Below, in pieces: positions 36,230-45,202 of a DNA stretch of 64,000 nt; position 1 is the stretch's first letter; the number at the start of each line of letters is the position of its first letter. The notes beneath the pieces were generated by a model. It was not told where the DNA came from. It searched no databases and saw only the letters and a program-made list of their open reading frames with translations. Made by a program: the position numbers and the translations under genes. The stretch comes from Oscillospiraceae bacterium Marseille-Q3528 (GTDB lineage Bacteria > Bacillota > Clostridia > Lachnospirales > Lachnospiraceae). Where the stretch lies: assembly GCA_018223385.1 (NCBI GenBank), contig JAGTTR010000019.1, positions 1 to 64,000 of the forward strand. Direction: 5' to 3'.

Positions 36230-36670
36230 TTACGGGTGCCGGTGATATTTTTCCTCGCAGTAGCGGCAGCGGTATACCTGCCGGTCGGGATCTGTCAGGA
36301 GGAATTCCTGTGGAAGGCCACGCTCAATGGAAGTGATGCACCGGGGATTGGTGCATCGGATCACGTTGGTGAGGCGGGCGGGGAGCTTTAGTTTCTTTTT
36401 CTCCACGATAACAGCATTTTCGATGATGTTGACGGTGATGTTGTGGTCGATGAAGCCCAAAATATCCAGAATGTTCATATCCAGACTGTCGATGGGGCAC
36501 TCCGCTTTCAGAATGTCCTTGCGTCCCATTTTGCTGCTGGTGGCATTGCGGATGATGGCAACGCCGCAGTCCAGTTTGTCCAGACCGAGCATTCGGTAGA
36601 TTTCCATGCCTTCTCCGGCCGGGATGTGATCCAGCACGAAGCCTTCGTTGATTGCGCCTACATTTAACAT
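36230..36670 (-). CDS. pyrI: Aspartate carbamoyltransferase regulatory chain
   Basis: A 146-residue PyrI: an N-terminal nucleotide-binding domain ([15 protein letters not shown]) and a C-terminal zinc domain with four cysteines, CTNPRC and CRYC. It pairs with PyrB to give allosteric control of pyrimidine synthesis. It overlaps the pyrB stop by seven bases, so the two are translationally coupled. Confidence 0.96.
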   Translation of the reverse strand: MLNVGAINEGFVLDHIPAGEGMEIYRMLGLDKLDCGVAIIRNATSSKMGRKDILKAECPIDSLDMNILDILGFIDHNITVNIIENAVIVEKKKLKLPARLTNVIRCTNPRCITSIERGLPQEFLLTDPDRQVYRCRYCEEKYHRHP

Positions 36671-37584
36671 ACGTGCACCTCCAGTAATGTGAGAATCAGA
36701 GCCATGCGGACATAAACGCCGTACTGTACCTGTTTGAAATAAGCGGCCCGGGGATCGTCATCCACCTCCGCGGCGATCTCGTTGACCCGGGGCAGGGGAT
36801 GGAGGACGATCATATCCTGCGGCGCCAGCTTCATTTTCTCCCGGTCAAGGATGTAGAAATCTTTCATGCGCACGTAGTCCTCTTCGTTGAAAAAACGTTC
36901 CTTCTGGACTCTGGTCATGTACAGCACATCCAGATCGGGCAGGGCGTCCTCCAGCCGGATGACCTCCTGATAGGGAATGTGGTCTTTCTCCAGAATATCC
37001 TGGCGGACGTAATCGGGAATGCGCAGCTCTTCCGGGGAAATGAGCACGAAGCGGATGCCGGCGTACCGGGACAGGGCGCCGATGAGAGAGTGCACCGTCC
37101 GTCCGAATTTCAGGTCGCCGCACAGCCCCACCGTCAGATGATCCAGGTGACCTTTTAAGGAACGGATGGTGAGCAGGTCGGTGGCTGTCTGGGTGGGGTG
37201 CTGATGGCCGCCGTCCCCCGCATTGATGATGGGGATGGAGGAATACATGGAGGCAACCGTGGCGGCGCCTTCCTTGGGATGGCGCATGGCGCAGATGTCC
37301 GCAAAGCAGGAAACCACGCGAATGGTGTCTGCCACCGTTTCGCCTTTGGCGGCGGAGCTGGAATCGGCAGAGGAAAAGCCCAGGACGCTGCCGCCCAAAT
37401 TGAGCATGGCAGCTTCGTGGCTTAAACGGGTGCGGGTGCTGGGCTCATAGAACAGGGTGGCCAGCTTCTTCCCGGCACAGGCGTGGGCGTATTTGTCCGG
37501 GTGCCGGCGGATGTCATCGGCCAGATCCATCAGCGTGTCCAGTTCCTCGATGGAGAAGTCCAGGGGATTCAAAAAATGTCTCAT
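36664..37584 (-). CDS. pyrB: Aspartate carbamoyltransferase catalytic chain
   Basis: A 306-residue enzyme that joins carbamoyl phosphate and aspartate, the committed step of pyrimidine synthesis. Visible motifs are [13 protein letters not shown] (about residues 52-64), the SSAAKGE loop and HPLPRVNEI. The ATG at 37584 follows GAAAGGAGC. The leader (37585-37654) contains a GAGCCT/AGGCTC stem-loop that could be an attenuator, but I cannot identify a clear PyrR site. Confidence 0.97.
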   Translation of the reverse strand: MRHFLNPLDFSIEELDTLMDLADDIRRHPDKYAHACAGKKLATLFYEPSTRTRLSHEAAMLNLGGSVLGFSSADSSSAAKGETVADTIRVVSCFADICAMRHPKEGAATVASMYSSIPIINAGDGGHQHPTQTATDLLTIRSLKGHLDHLTVGLCGDLKFGRTVHSLIGALSRYAGIRFVLISPEELRIPDYVRQDILEKDHIPYQEVIRLEDALPDLDVLYMTRVQKERFFNEEDYVRMKDFYILDREKMKLAPQDMIVLHPLPRVNEIAAEVDDDPRAAYFKQVQYGVYVRMALILTLLEVHVC

Positions 37585-37654
37585 AAAAGCTCCTTTCATG
37601 TTATCATGGCAACAGTCAGAGCCTCTTGGAAACACAGGCTCCAGGGCTTTGGCT

Positions 37655-37691
37655 GCGCAAAAAAAGAGGCTGTAAAAAACAGCCTCTCAAA
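37655..37691 (-). terminator. Terminator between the nitroreductase gene and pyrB
   Basis: On the minus strand, AGAGGCTG pairs with CAGCCTCT and is followed by a T-run. Confidence 0.8.
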
Positions 37692-37692
37692 A

Positions 37693-38235
37693 TCAACAAA
37701 AAGTAAGAAGATCGGAAACAGCCTTCCGTCTCGGTGCGGCAGGCTCTTCATCGGGATATCCAAATGCGATCAGCGCGGTAACGACTTCATTCTCGGGGAT
37801 ATGAAGAAGCTCAGCCACCTTGTCGGCATCAAAGATGCCCATGATCACGGTACCTACGCCGTAATCGTAAGCGGCAAGACAAAATGTCTGGGCGGCAATG
37901 CCGGAATCGAACATAAGCCAGCTCTCACCTTTGGATGTGGTGCAGGAGCCATCCTTTTCCATGCCGCTGCGACCCTTCACTGCGGTGAGGGCAACAACCT
38001 GGGGCGCATGCTCCAGAGTACCGGTATTATAAGCAAAACCGAGGGTATATTTGTTGGCAATGTCAGACTTGATCTGCGGGTCGTCAAATACATGGTAGCG
38101 GACAACCTGGGTATTCTTCCAGGACGGTGCGTAGGAAGCGGCAGCCACGATCTTCTCGATGGTCTCCCGGTCAACCTTCTGCTCCTTGAATTTGCGGATG
38201 CTTCGTCTGCCATTGATAGCCTGTAAAGTTTCCAT
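37693..38235 (-). CDS. Nitroreductase-family flavoprotein
   Basis: A 180-residue FMN-dependent oxidoreductase-type protein. The N-terminal RRSIRKFKEQKVD is the family's FMN-binding start, with ASYAPSWKNTQ and the GVGTVIMGIF region behind it. It is short, as in the clostridial subgroup. The substrate is unknown. AAGGAGG precedes the ATG. It has its own promoter and a terminator before pyrB. Confidence 0.9.
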   Translation of the reverse strand: METLQAINGRRSIRKFKEQKVDRETIEKIVAAASYAPSWKNTQVVRYHVFDDPQIKSDIANKYTLGFAYNTGTLEHAPQVVALTAVKGRSGMEKDGSCTTSKGESWLMFDSGIAAQTFCLAAYDYGVGTVIMGIFDADKVAELLHIPENEVVTALIAFGYPDEEPAAPRRKAVSDLLTFC

Positions 38236-38265
38236 AGCGGTTCAACCTCCTTTGTAATCTGATTT

Positions 38266-38294
38266 ATTATAGCGTACCTTCTTTTCAAATTCAA
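38266..38294 (-). promoter_or_regulatory. Promoter of the nitroreductase gene
   Basis: On the minus strand: TTGAAT (38294-38289), 17-bp spacer, TATAAT (38271-38266). Confidence 0.7.
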
Positions 38295-38347
38295 TGAAAT
38301 ATTTATGAAAATTTGTATCATCAGTCTTTGCAGACCCCGGGAAGTCG

Positions 38348-38528
38348 TGGTATCATGATACCAGTGGACAAAGCTCTGAGACTGCGCATGCTCGCATGCA
38401 GGCGGGCGAAAGAGCTTGGGACACGCCCCGATATGAGCATAAAAGTGAAGCGATAGCTTCACGATATGCGAATCGTGGCGAGAATTGTGAGAGTGCGAAG
38501 CACGGAGCAATTCGTGAGGTATCATGAT
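38348..38528. repeat. Nested-hairpin intergenic element
   Basis: The gap 38236-38559 holds no gene other than the minus-strand promoter. It contains a perfect 16-bp palindrome, TGGTATCATGATACCA (38348-38363), matched by GGTATCATGAT at 38518-38528, which brackets the stretch. Between them are further self-complementary arms: GCATGC/GCATGC, AAGCTCT/AGAGCTT, GTGAAGC/GCTTCAC, and GAATTG/CAATTC enclosing GTGC/GCAC. It may be a structured repeat or a mobile palindromic element; no coding sense is apparent. Confidence 0.55.
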
Positions 38529-38559
38529 TAACACATCGAGAAAAATCGGAGGAATAAAG

Positions 38560-38949
38560 ATGGGATTCACAGAGAAGAAGCGCCTGGTTCTGTTCGGGCT
38601 CCCCTGGACATTTACCAGCTATCACATAGAAGAAGACATTTTGACCATTGACGAGGGATTTTTGAAAAAAACGGAGAATGACTGTTACATGTACCGGATC
38701 CAGGACGTGGTGTTGAACCGGAGCCTCCTGGAGCGGTTGTTCGGTTTGGGCACGGTGTCCTGTCTGACGTCTGATAAGACCCATCCCCGGCTGGAGCTGG
38801 TACATATCAAGAATTCCAAAGAAGTGAAGGAGTTCATCCTGCGCAAGTCCGAGGAAGCCCGGATGAAGCGCAGAACGGTGGGCATGCAGAATCTGGATGG
38901 CGGGCCGGAAGCCCCGGAACCGCCGGAGGATATGGATTTTTACGACTGA
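38560..38949 (+). CDS. PH-like-domain small protein
   Basis: A 129-residue soluble protein whose central part (LVLFGLPWTFTSYHIEEDIL, then YMYRIQDVVLNRSLLERLFG) has the pattern of bacterial PH domains of the YdbT type. The C-terminus is acidic and Pro-rich (EAPEPPEDMDFYD). The ATG at 38560 follows ATCGGAGGAA. The last ten bases overlap the convergent gene's 3' end. Confidence 0.75.
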   Translation: MGFTEKKRLVLFGLPWTFTSYHIEEDILTIDEGFLKKTENDCYMYRIQDVVLNRSLLERLFGLGTVSCLTSDKTHPRLELVHIKNSKEVKEFILRKSEEARMKRRTVGMQNLDGGPEAPEPPEDMDFYD

Positions 38950-39329
38950 CGGGGGCGGGTCAGTATTTTTTCATAAAGAAGGCCCACGAAAAACCAGAGG
39001 AAAAAGTAATCCGGGCGGATGAGTCCCTTATAATGGAACCGCGCCCGGCTGTAGTCCCAGGGACACAGGCCATGCCGGGACAGAAGCGAGCCGGACAGGA
39101 ATTCGCCTGTCAGGATGAGAAAAGAATAGATGCTGCCGCGTAAGATCGCGGGAAAACGCCGGATCAGACGGCTTACCGGGGACAGAAGCGCCGCGCAGCC
39201 ATAGATAGGGAACATCCAGGCGGATGTGGTTCCCATGAGTTTCATTTGTCGTTTGCGAAGGGCACCAAGGGAGGTCCAGAAGATTTCCAGACACCAGCCC
39301 ATGACGCCGCAGGTCAGAAATTTTTTCAT
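38940..39329 (-). CDS. Small membrane protein, CmpB/ABC-permease-like
   Basis: A 129-residue protein with three to four hydrophobic segments and a start MKKFLTCGVMGWCLEIFWTS that fits the putative ABC-transporter permease family (CmpB-like) of Clostridia. Function is unknown, and no ATPase is nearby. Its 3' end overlaps the PH-like gene tail-to-tail by ten bases. Confidence 0.7.
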   Translation of the reverse strand: MKKFLTCGVMGWCLEIFWTSLGALRKRQMKLMGTTSAWMFPIYGCAALLSPVSRLIRRFPAILRGSIYSFLILTGEFLSGSLLSRHGLCPWDYSRARFHYKGLIRPDYFFLWFFVGLLYEKILTRPRQS

Positions 39330-39406
39330 ACAATGCTCTCCACAGGGACAGTATGCGCCAAAATGGCAGATGTGATACGGGTAAATTTTGGAAAAGAGGA
39401 AGAAAG

Positions 39407-40609
39407 ATGAGTTATGCAGTTGCACGAATCAAAAGAGGAGAGGCCAGAGCCCTGAAAGCAGGGGGCCTGTGGATCTATGACAACGAGATCGCAGGGGTGG
39501 ACGGTTCCTTTGAAAATGGAGACATTGTAGCCGTGGAAGATTTTGACGGCTATTTTCTTGGTTATGGGTTCATCAATATGAATTCCAAGATCCGCATCCG
39601 GGTGCTTTCCCGGAAAAAGGAGCACGAGATCACGGAAAGCTTTATGGAGCAGCGGGTGCGGGACTGCTGGGAATACCGCAAGGCCGTGGTGGACACCGAC
39701 AGCTGCCGTCTGATCTTCGGGGAGGCGGATTTCCTGCCCGGTTTCGTGGCGGACAAGTTTTCGGATGTGATCGTGGTACAGTCGCTGGCGCTGGGCATTG
39801 ACCGGTGGAAGGAATTCCTGGTACAGACACTGATCAAAGTGCTGGCGGAGGACGGCATCACCATCCGGGGCGTCTATGAGCGCAGCGACGCCAAGGTGCG
39901 TACCCAGGAGGGCATGGAGCGGGTGAAGGGCTTTATCGGCCCGGCATTCGATACCAAGGTGGAAATACAGGAAAATGGTGTGCGCTATTATGTGGACGTA
40001 AAGGAAGGCCAGAAGACCGGATTTTTCCTGGATCAGAAATACAACCGGCGGGCGGCGGCAGCACTCTGTAAGGATAAGACGGTGCTGGACTGCTTTACCC
40101 ATACGGGTTCCTTTGCGCTGAATGCGGGACTGGCAGGAGCAAAAAGCGTGCTAGGTGTGGACGCTTCCCAGCTGGGTGTGGATCAGGCCACGGAAAATGC
40201 GGCCCTCAACGGCCTGTCTGACCGGGTGACATTTACGTGCGCGGATGTGTTTGAACTGCTGCCTCAGCTGGAACGGGAGGGCAAAAAGTTCGATGTGGTG
40301 ATCCTGGATCCCCCGGCCTTCACGAAGTCCCGGAATTCCGTGAAAAATGCCACCAAGGGCTATAAGGAGATCAACCGCCGGGGCATGGATCTGGTAAAGA
40401 ACGGCGGGTATCTGTGTACCTGCTCCTGTTCCCATTTCATGACACCGGAGCTGTTTTTACAGGCCATCAGGGATGCGGCCAGGGATGCCCACAAGCGGCT
40501 TCGTCAGGTGGAATACCGCACCCAGGCGCCGGATCACCCGATCCTCATGAGCGCGGATGAGTCTTATTATCTCAAGTTCGTGATCTTCCAGGTCGTGGAT
40601 GAAAAATAG
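39407..40609 (+). CDS. rlmI: RlmI-like rRNA (cytosine-C5) methyltransferase
   Basis: A 400-residue SAM-dependent methyltransferase. An N-terminal PUA-like domain (residues 1-75) is followed by a Rossmann domain with SAM motif LDCFTHTGSFAL (about 228), the catalytic-region motif ILDPPAFTKS (about 303) and a CSCSHFM cysteine motif (about 342). RlmI methylates 23S rRNA; the exact target here is inference. The ATG at 39407 follows AAGAGGAAG. Confidence 0.9.
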   Translation: MSYAVARIKRGEARALKAGGLWIYDNEIAGVDGSFENGDIVAVEDFDGYFLGYGFINMNSKIRIRVLSRKKEHEITESFMEQRVRDCWEYRKAVVDTDSCRLIFGEADFLPGFVADKFSDVIVVQSLALGIDRWKEFLVQTLIKVLAEDGITIRGVYERSDAKVRTQEGMERVKGFIGPAFDTKVEIQENGVRYYVDVKEGQKTGFFLDQKYNRRAAAALCKDKTVLDCFTHTGSFALNAGLAGAKSVLGVDASQLGVDQATENAALNGLSDRVTFTCADVFELLPQLEREGKKFDVVILDPPAFTKSRNSVKNATKGYKEINRRGMDLVKNGGYLCTCSCSHFMTPELFLQAIRDAARDAHKRLRQVEYRTQAPDHPILMSADESYYLKFVIFQVVDEK

Positions 40610-40625
40610 GGAGGAAACAAGTACA

Positions 40626-41759
40626 ATGGCGATAGATTTACTGCAATTAAGAGATCAGCTGGACGATATCGACGAGCAGATCGTGCATTTATATGAGAAA
40701 CGGATGGATATCTGCCGGGAGGTGGCAGAGTATAAGATCGAGAACGGCAAGCAGGTGCTGGACAAGGAGCGGGAGAAATCCAAGCTGCAGACATTGAAAG
40801 CCATGGCTTCCAATGATTTTTACCGGCACGGCGTGGAGGAGCTGTTTGAGCAGATCATGTCCATGAGCCGGAAGCTGCAGTATCAGCTGCTTTCCAAACG
40901 GGGCGTGATCGGCCGTCTGCCCTTTATGGAGGTGGACAGCCTGAAGCAGGCATCCGCCCGGGTCGTTTTCCAGGGCGTGGAGGGTGCCAACAGTGAGGCA
41001 GCCATGCGTGCCTATTTCGGCGATCAGGTGAACAGCTTCCATGTGGAATCCTTCCGGGACGCCATGGAAGCCATCGAGGAGGGCATGGCGGATTTTGCGG
41101 TGCTTCCCATTGAAAATTCTTCCGCGGGCATTGTCAGCAGTATCTATGATCTGCTGGTGGAATTTGAGAATTACATTGTGGGCGAACAGGTGATGAAGAT
41201 TGAAAATTGCCTCATGAGCGTAAAGGGAGCAAAGCTTTCTGATATCCGCACCGTCTATTCTCATCCTCAGGCGCTGATGCAGTCGGCGAAATATCTGGAG
41301 GAGCACCGGGAGTGGCAGCAGATCAGTATGCTGAACACCGCGGAGGCGGCCCGGATGGTTGCCAGAGAGCAGGATCCGTCCAAAGCGGCCATTGCCAACA
41401 GCCTGGCGGCGAAGCTTTATGACCTGGAGATCCTGGAACCGGAGATGTGCAGCAATGCGGCCAATTCCACCCGGTTTATCATCGTCACCAACCAGAAGAT
41501 TTACCGGAAGGATGCGGGAAAGATCAGCATCTGCTTCGAGATCCCCCATGAGAGCGGCTCCCTGTATCACGCCATGTCCCATTTTATTTATAATGGATTA
41601 AATATGTGCAAAATTGAGTCCCGCCCCATCGAGGGCCGGAACTGGGAATACCGGTTCTTCCTGGATTTCGAGGGCAATCTCAATGACAGTGCGGTGAAAA
41701 ATGCCCTGCGGGGGCTCCGGGATGAGACGCGCAACATGCGGATCCTTGGTAATTATTAG
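40626..41759 (+). CDS. pheA: Chorismate mutase/prephenate dehydratase (P-protein)
   Basis: A 377-residue bifunctional enzyme of phenylalanine synthesis. An AroQ-type chorismate mutase occupies residues 1-90 (LRDQLDDIDEQIVHLYEKRM). Prephenate dehydratase covers about 110-285 (FQGVEGANSEAA, PIENSSAGIV, NSTRFIIV). A C-terminal ACT domain has HESGSLYHAM and IESRPIEGRNWEYRFF, the Phe-binding ESRP motif. Feedback inhibition by phenylalanine is expected. GGGAGGAAAC precedes the ATG. Confidence 0.96.
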   Translation: MAIDLLQLRDQLDDIDEQIVHLYEKRMDICREVAEYKIENGKQVLDKEREKSKLQTLKAMASNDFYRHGVEELFEQIMSMSRKLQYQLLSKRGVIGRLPFMEVDSLKQASARVVFQGVEGANSEAAMRAYFGDQVNSFHVESFRDAMEAIEEGMADFAVLPIENSSAGIVSSIYDLLVEFENYIVGEQVMKIENCLMSVKGAKLSDIRTVYSHPQALMQSAKYLEEHREWQQISMLNTAEAARMVAREQDPSKAAIANSLAAKLYDLEILEPEMCSNAANSTRFIIVTNQKIYRKDAGKISICFEIPHESGSLYHAMSHFIYNGLNMCKIESRPIEGRNWEYRFFLDFEGNLNDSAVKNALRGLRDETRNMRILGNY

Positions 41760-41781
41760 AAAAGAGAAAGAAGAGAAAAAC

Positions 41782-43095
41782 ATGAGTAAAGTAAACCAGC
41801 TGATTTTGTTTAAACATTTTGAGGACGGCCAGATCTTGGATGATATGACATGGATCATGGACAATTATGACAGCGATTATTATAACAAAGAGGATATCAC
41901 GGCCCTTCTGTATGACTGCATCAACGGCATGGTGGAGCTGGCCGGGAGCCATGGCTTTGAGGGAAATCTGTGGCACAATTATCTGACATATCTGCTGGTC
42001 AATAACGAAAATGCGTTCAGCATGGCCTGTGAGATCGTGGGCCCGGTGGAGGGCAGCATCAACCCGGTGGCGCTGAATGACTTTTCCATTTTCAAGGAAT
42101 TGTTTGACTATGATCTGGACAAGATCGATGAGGCGCTGGGGGTCAACGGTCTGGCCCTTCTGAAAAATTATAAAAATGTCAACGAGCACAGCAAGATGTT
42201 CAACAAGCGGATCCGTGACCGGATCTGTGAGACGAGCCGTAGACTGGCGGCAGCAGCCGATGAGCACGCATTCATGGACATCATGACCGCGTTTTACAAG
42301 GATTTCGGTGTGGGCAAACTGGGCCTGCACAAGGCATTCCGGGTGGAGCACACCGAGGAGGGCGCCGAGATCGTGCCCATTACGAATATTGCCCACGTCA
42401 GCCTGGACGATCTGGTGGGCTATGACATTCCAAAGAAAAAGCTGACGGACAACACCAAGGCTTTTGTGGAAGGCCGTCCGGCCAACAACTGCCTGTTGTT
42501 CGGTGATGCGGGCACCGGCAAATCCACCAGCATCAAGGCCATCCTGAACCAGTATTACGATCAGGGCCTGCGGATGATCGAGATTTACAAGCACCAGTTC
42601 CAGGATCTCAACGATGTGATCGCCCAGATCAAAAACCGGAATTACAAATTTATCATTTACATGGATGATCTGTCCTTTGAGGAGTTTGAGATCGAGTATA
42701 AATATCTGAAAGCCGTCATCGAGGGCGGCCTGGAGAAGAAACCGGACAACGTGCTGATCTATGCCACCTCCAACCGCCGCCACCTGATCAAGGAGGAGTA
42801 CGGGGACAAGGATGGCCGCAGAGAGGATATGCACACCTCTGACACCGTTCAGGAGAAGCTGTCTCTGGTGGCAAGATTTGGTGTGTCTATTTTCTTCGTG
42901 GGCCCGAGCAAAAAGGAATTCATGGAGATCGTAAAGACACTGGCTGCAAGATACGAACTGCACATCCCGGAGGAGGAGCTGCTGCTGCAGGCCAACCAGT
43001 GGGAGTTGAGCCATGGAGGGCTTTCCGGACGTACCGCCCAACAGTTTATCGATTATCTGCGGGGGCAGATGAAAGAATCGTCCCCGGTTTCATAA
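41782..43095 (+). CDS. DUF815 AAA-type ATPase
   Basis: A 437-residue ATPase. The N-terminal 180 residues are helical and unassigned. The DUF815 core follows, with VGYDIPKKKLTDNT, Walker A GDAGTGKST (about residue 244), Walker B IIYMDDLSF and a sensor segment IYATSNRRHL. No transmembrane segments. Its role is not known; it resembles chaperone-type AAA proteins encoded singly in many bacteria. It lies 22 bases after pheA. Confidence 0.88.
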   Translation: MSKVNQLILFKHFEDGQILDDMTWIMDNYDSDYYNKEDITALLYDCINGMVELAGSHGFEGNLWHNYLTYLLVNNENAFSMACEIVGPVEGSINPVALNDFSIFKELFDYDLDKIDEALGVNGLALLKNYKNVNEHSKMFNKRIRDRICETSRRLAAAADEHAFMDIMTAFYKDFGVGKLGLHKAFRVEHTEEGAEIVPITNIAHVSLDDLVGYDIPKKKLTDNTKAFVEGRPANNCLLFGDAGTGKSTSIKAILNQYYDQGLRMIEIYKHQFQDLNDVIAQIKNRNYKFIIYMDDLSFEEFEIEYKYLKAVIEGGLEKKPDNVLIYATSNRRHLIKEEYGDKDGRREDMHTSDTVQEKLSLVARFGVSIFFVGPSKKEFMEIVKTLAARYELHIPEEELLLQANQWELSHGGLSGRTAQQFIDYLRGQMKESSPVS

Positions 43096-43246
43096 AATGG
43101 GAGCGCGTCGGACGGGGGTATCGTCCGGCGCGTTTCTATATGGAAATCACCGTTTTCCAGGGTCAGGAACCGCTGCTTCATATCTGAGCACCTCACAGTG
43201 AGGAACGCTGGGGACGGCAGGCAAAGAGATAACGAATAAAAGGGTT

Positions 43247-44386
43247 TTAGGGTTTCACTGTATGCTGCGTTAAAAATTCTACTGCGATCGTGGAACCTTT
43301 CTCTGAACTTTCATCCACCCAAACGGAGCCATTGTGGAGATCGGCAATCTCCCAGACCAGGGAGAGTCCGAGCCCTGCGCCTCCATATTCCCGGCTGCGG
43401 GACTTATCCACCCGGAAGAAGGGATGGAAGATGCTTCGCTGATATTCTTCCGGGATGCCGCAGCCGGTGTCAGAAACACGGATTAGGAGCTTTTCCGGCT
43501 TCTGCAAAACCGAAACCTGCACGGAGCCATTCGGACGGTTGTACTTGACGGCATTTTCCGTAAGATTAAAGAGGAGTCGGTAGATCAGCGCATCGCTTCC
43601 GGTCATGACGCCGTCTCCATCTACTTCCAGGGTGATGCTGCGCTTCTCCGCCAGCGGCGCAAGATCCGTAAAAATCTCTTCGACCATGGGCGCCAGCTGG
43701 ATCCGCTCGTTCCGGGCCACCTGTTGCAGATTGCTCATTTCCAGCAGGGTTTTTGTCATTTGGGTCAGTCGCTCTGTCTGCTCCCGCAGCAGGAAGAGAA
43801 AATTGGCCGTCTCTGGCAGCACGTCGGGATGCTCTGCGGAAAATAGTTCCAGTTGTGCCTGCATCAGCGCCAGCGGTGTTCGCAGCTCATGGGCGGCGTT
43901 GCCGGTGAACTGCCGCTGGGCGGCGAAGGCATTGTTCAGTCGTTCCAGCATCTTGTTGAAGGAGTGGCTCAGCTGTCGGAATTCCGGCAGGGTGTCCTCG
44001 TTCATTTGCATGTCCGCAAGCGTGCTCAGCTGCACCTTTTCCACCTGAGAGGTAAAGCTACGCAGAGGCTTCAGGGCGTGTCCACTGACGAAATAGGCCA
44101 GGATGCCGCCCAATACCGTCACTGCCGCAGTGATGTACCAGTTGGTCATACAGAAATCCTCCTGTGCCCCATGGATAACGATGGTGACATCCTGCCCGGG
44201 CTCCGCCATCTGTGGGTCAAAGAAAGCGGGCTCGCCACCGGTTGGGTAGTCCTGCAGGGATTCTCCGATGAAATCCATGTAGTGGACACCGGAGGAGCAG
44301 AGCAGCAGCTTCATGGTAACGCAGGTGACACCGATGAGCAGGATGGTCATTAAGGTGATGCGCCACTGTAAGGAAAGTTTCCTCAT
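43247..44386 (-). CDS. Sensor histidine kinase
   Basis: A 379-residue class I kinase: TM1 (about residues 9-28), a short external domain of about 60 residues, TM2 (about 83-103), HAMP, HisKA with AAHELRTPLAL (about 165), and HATPase boxes NLTENAVKYN, DTGCGIP and GGAGLGLSL. It overlaps the response regulator gene by four bases. The external loop is small with no recognisable ligand pocket. The system divergently faces a thioredoxin-like lipoprotein and MsrAB genes, suggesting that it senses envelope redox or antimicrobial stress. Confidence 0.93.
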   Translation of the reverse strand: MRKLSLQWRITLMTILLIGVTCVTMKLLLCSSGVHYMDFIGESLQDYPTGGEPAFFDPQMAEPGQDVTIVIHGAQEDFCMTNWYITAAVTVLGGILAYFVSGHALKPLRSFTSQVEKVQLSTLADMQMNEDTLPEFRQLSHSFNKMLERLNNAFAAQRQFTGNAAHELRTPLALMQAQLELFSAEHPDVLPETANFLFLLREQTERLTQMTKTLLEMSNLQQVARNERIQLAPMVEEIFTDLAPLAEKRSITLEVDGDGVMTGSDALIYRLLFNLTENAVKYNRPNGSVQVSVLQKPEKLLIRVSDTGCGIPEEYQRSIFHPFFRVDKSRSREYGGAGLGLSLVWEIADLHNGSVWVDESSEKGSTIAVEFLTQHTVKP

Positions 44387-45060
44387 GTTTCCTCGCCTCC
44401 GATCAGGTAGCCCTCGCCAATGCGATTGCGGATGGGGTCATAGCCCAGTGCGGCGCGAAGCTTCTTGCGCAGGGCGGAGATATGGACTCGGATGGAGTTA
44501 CTGAAACTGTCCACGCTGTTGTCCCAGACATGGTCCATCAGCTCCTCCTGACTTACCGGCCGTCCCTGATGTACCATCAGGTATTCCAGGATCCCTGTCT
44601 CCTTGCGGGTCAGTGTCAGGGCTTGCCCGTTGACGGCAGCAGTGCGGGAACGGGTATCGAAGTTCAGACATCCACAGCTCAACAGCACATCCCGTTGGGT
44701 GAACTGCCGCAGGGTCAGGCTGCGGATGCGGGCTTCCAGCTCGGCCAGGTGAAAGGGTTTTGCCAGATAGTCGTTGGCTCCTGCGTCCAGCCCCTCCACC
44801 TTGTCCTCTACCTCACCGCGGGCGGATAGGATGAGCACCTTGGTCTCCCGGTCAGTATGACGCAGGGTGCGCAGCACCGTCATGCCGTCTTTCTCCGGCA
44901 GGTTCAGATCCAGCAGGATAAGATCGTATTTTTCGACAGCAATGAGCTCCAACGCTTTTTCACCGTCATAGCAGCAGTCCACGCTGTAGGCCAGACGCCG
45001 CAGGCTGCGGACGATGGTCTCACACAGGGCACGCTCGTCTTCAATGACCAAAAGGTGCAT
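44383..45060 (-). CDS. OmpR/PhoB-family response regulator
   Basis: A 225-residue two-domain regulator. The receiver has its acidic pair in VIEDE (residues 4-8), phospho-acceptor Asp51 in LLDLNLP and Lys in AKPFHLAELEARI. The C-terminal winged helix carries LTRKETGILEYL and DSFSNSIRVHISALRKKL. AAAGGAGGAG precedes the ATG. A dyad just upstream is a candidate operator for itself and the divergent redox genes. Confidence 0.95.
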   Translation of the reverse strand: MHLLVIEDERALCETIVRSLRRLAYSVDCCYDGEKALELIAVEKYDLILLDLNLPEKDGMTVLRTLRHTDRETKVLILSARGEVEDKVEGLDAGANDYLAKPFHLAELEARIRSLTLRQFTQRDVLLSCGCLNFDTRSRTAAVNGQALTLTRKETGILEYLMVHQGRPVSQEELMDHVWDNSVDSFSNSIRVHISALRKKLRAALGYDPIRNRIGEGYLIGGEET

Positions 45061-45128
45061 AACACTCCTCCTTTACTTTACAAGCTTTTTTCGTTGCCTT
45101 CAGTATAGCAGAAACGGATAAGATTTGC

Positions 45129-45148
45129 GTTAAGTTTTCGTTCTTAAC
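45129..45148. promoter_or_regulatory. Candidate response-regulator operator
   Basis: Inverted repeat GTTAAG-(8)-CTTAAC in the 142-bp gap between the divergent regulator and lipoprotein genes; a related TTTAAC follows at 45155. The lipoprotein side has a -10-like TATGAT (45171-45176) but no well-spaced -35, as expected if an activator is needed. Confidence 0.45.
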
Positions 45149-45202
45149 AGAGACTTTAACTTTCCTGCGTTATGATAATAGCATAAAAAAGGAGGAATGA
45201 AC

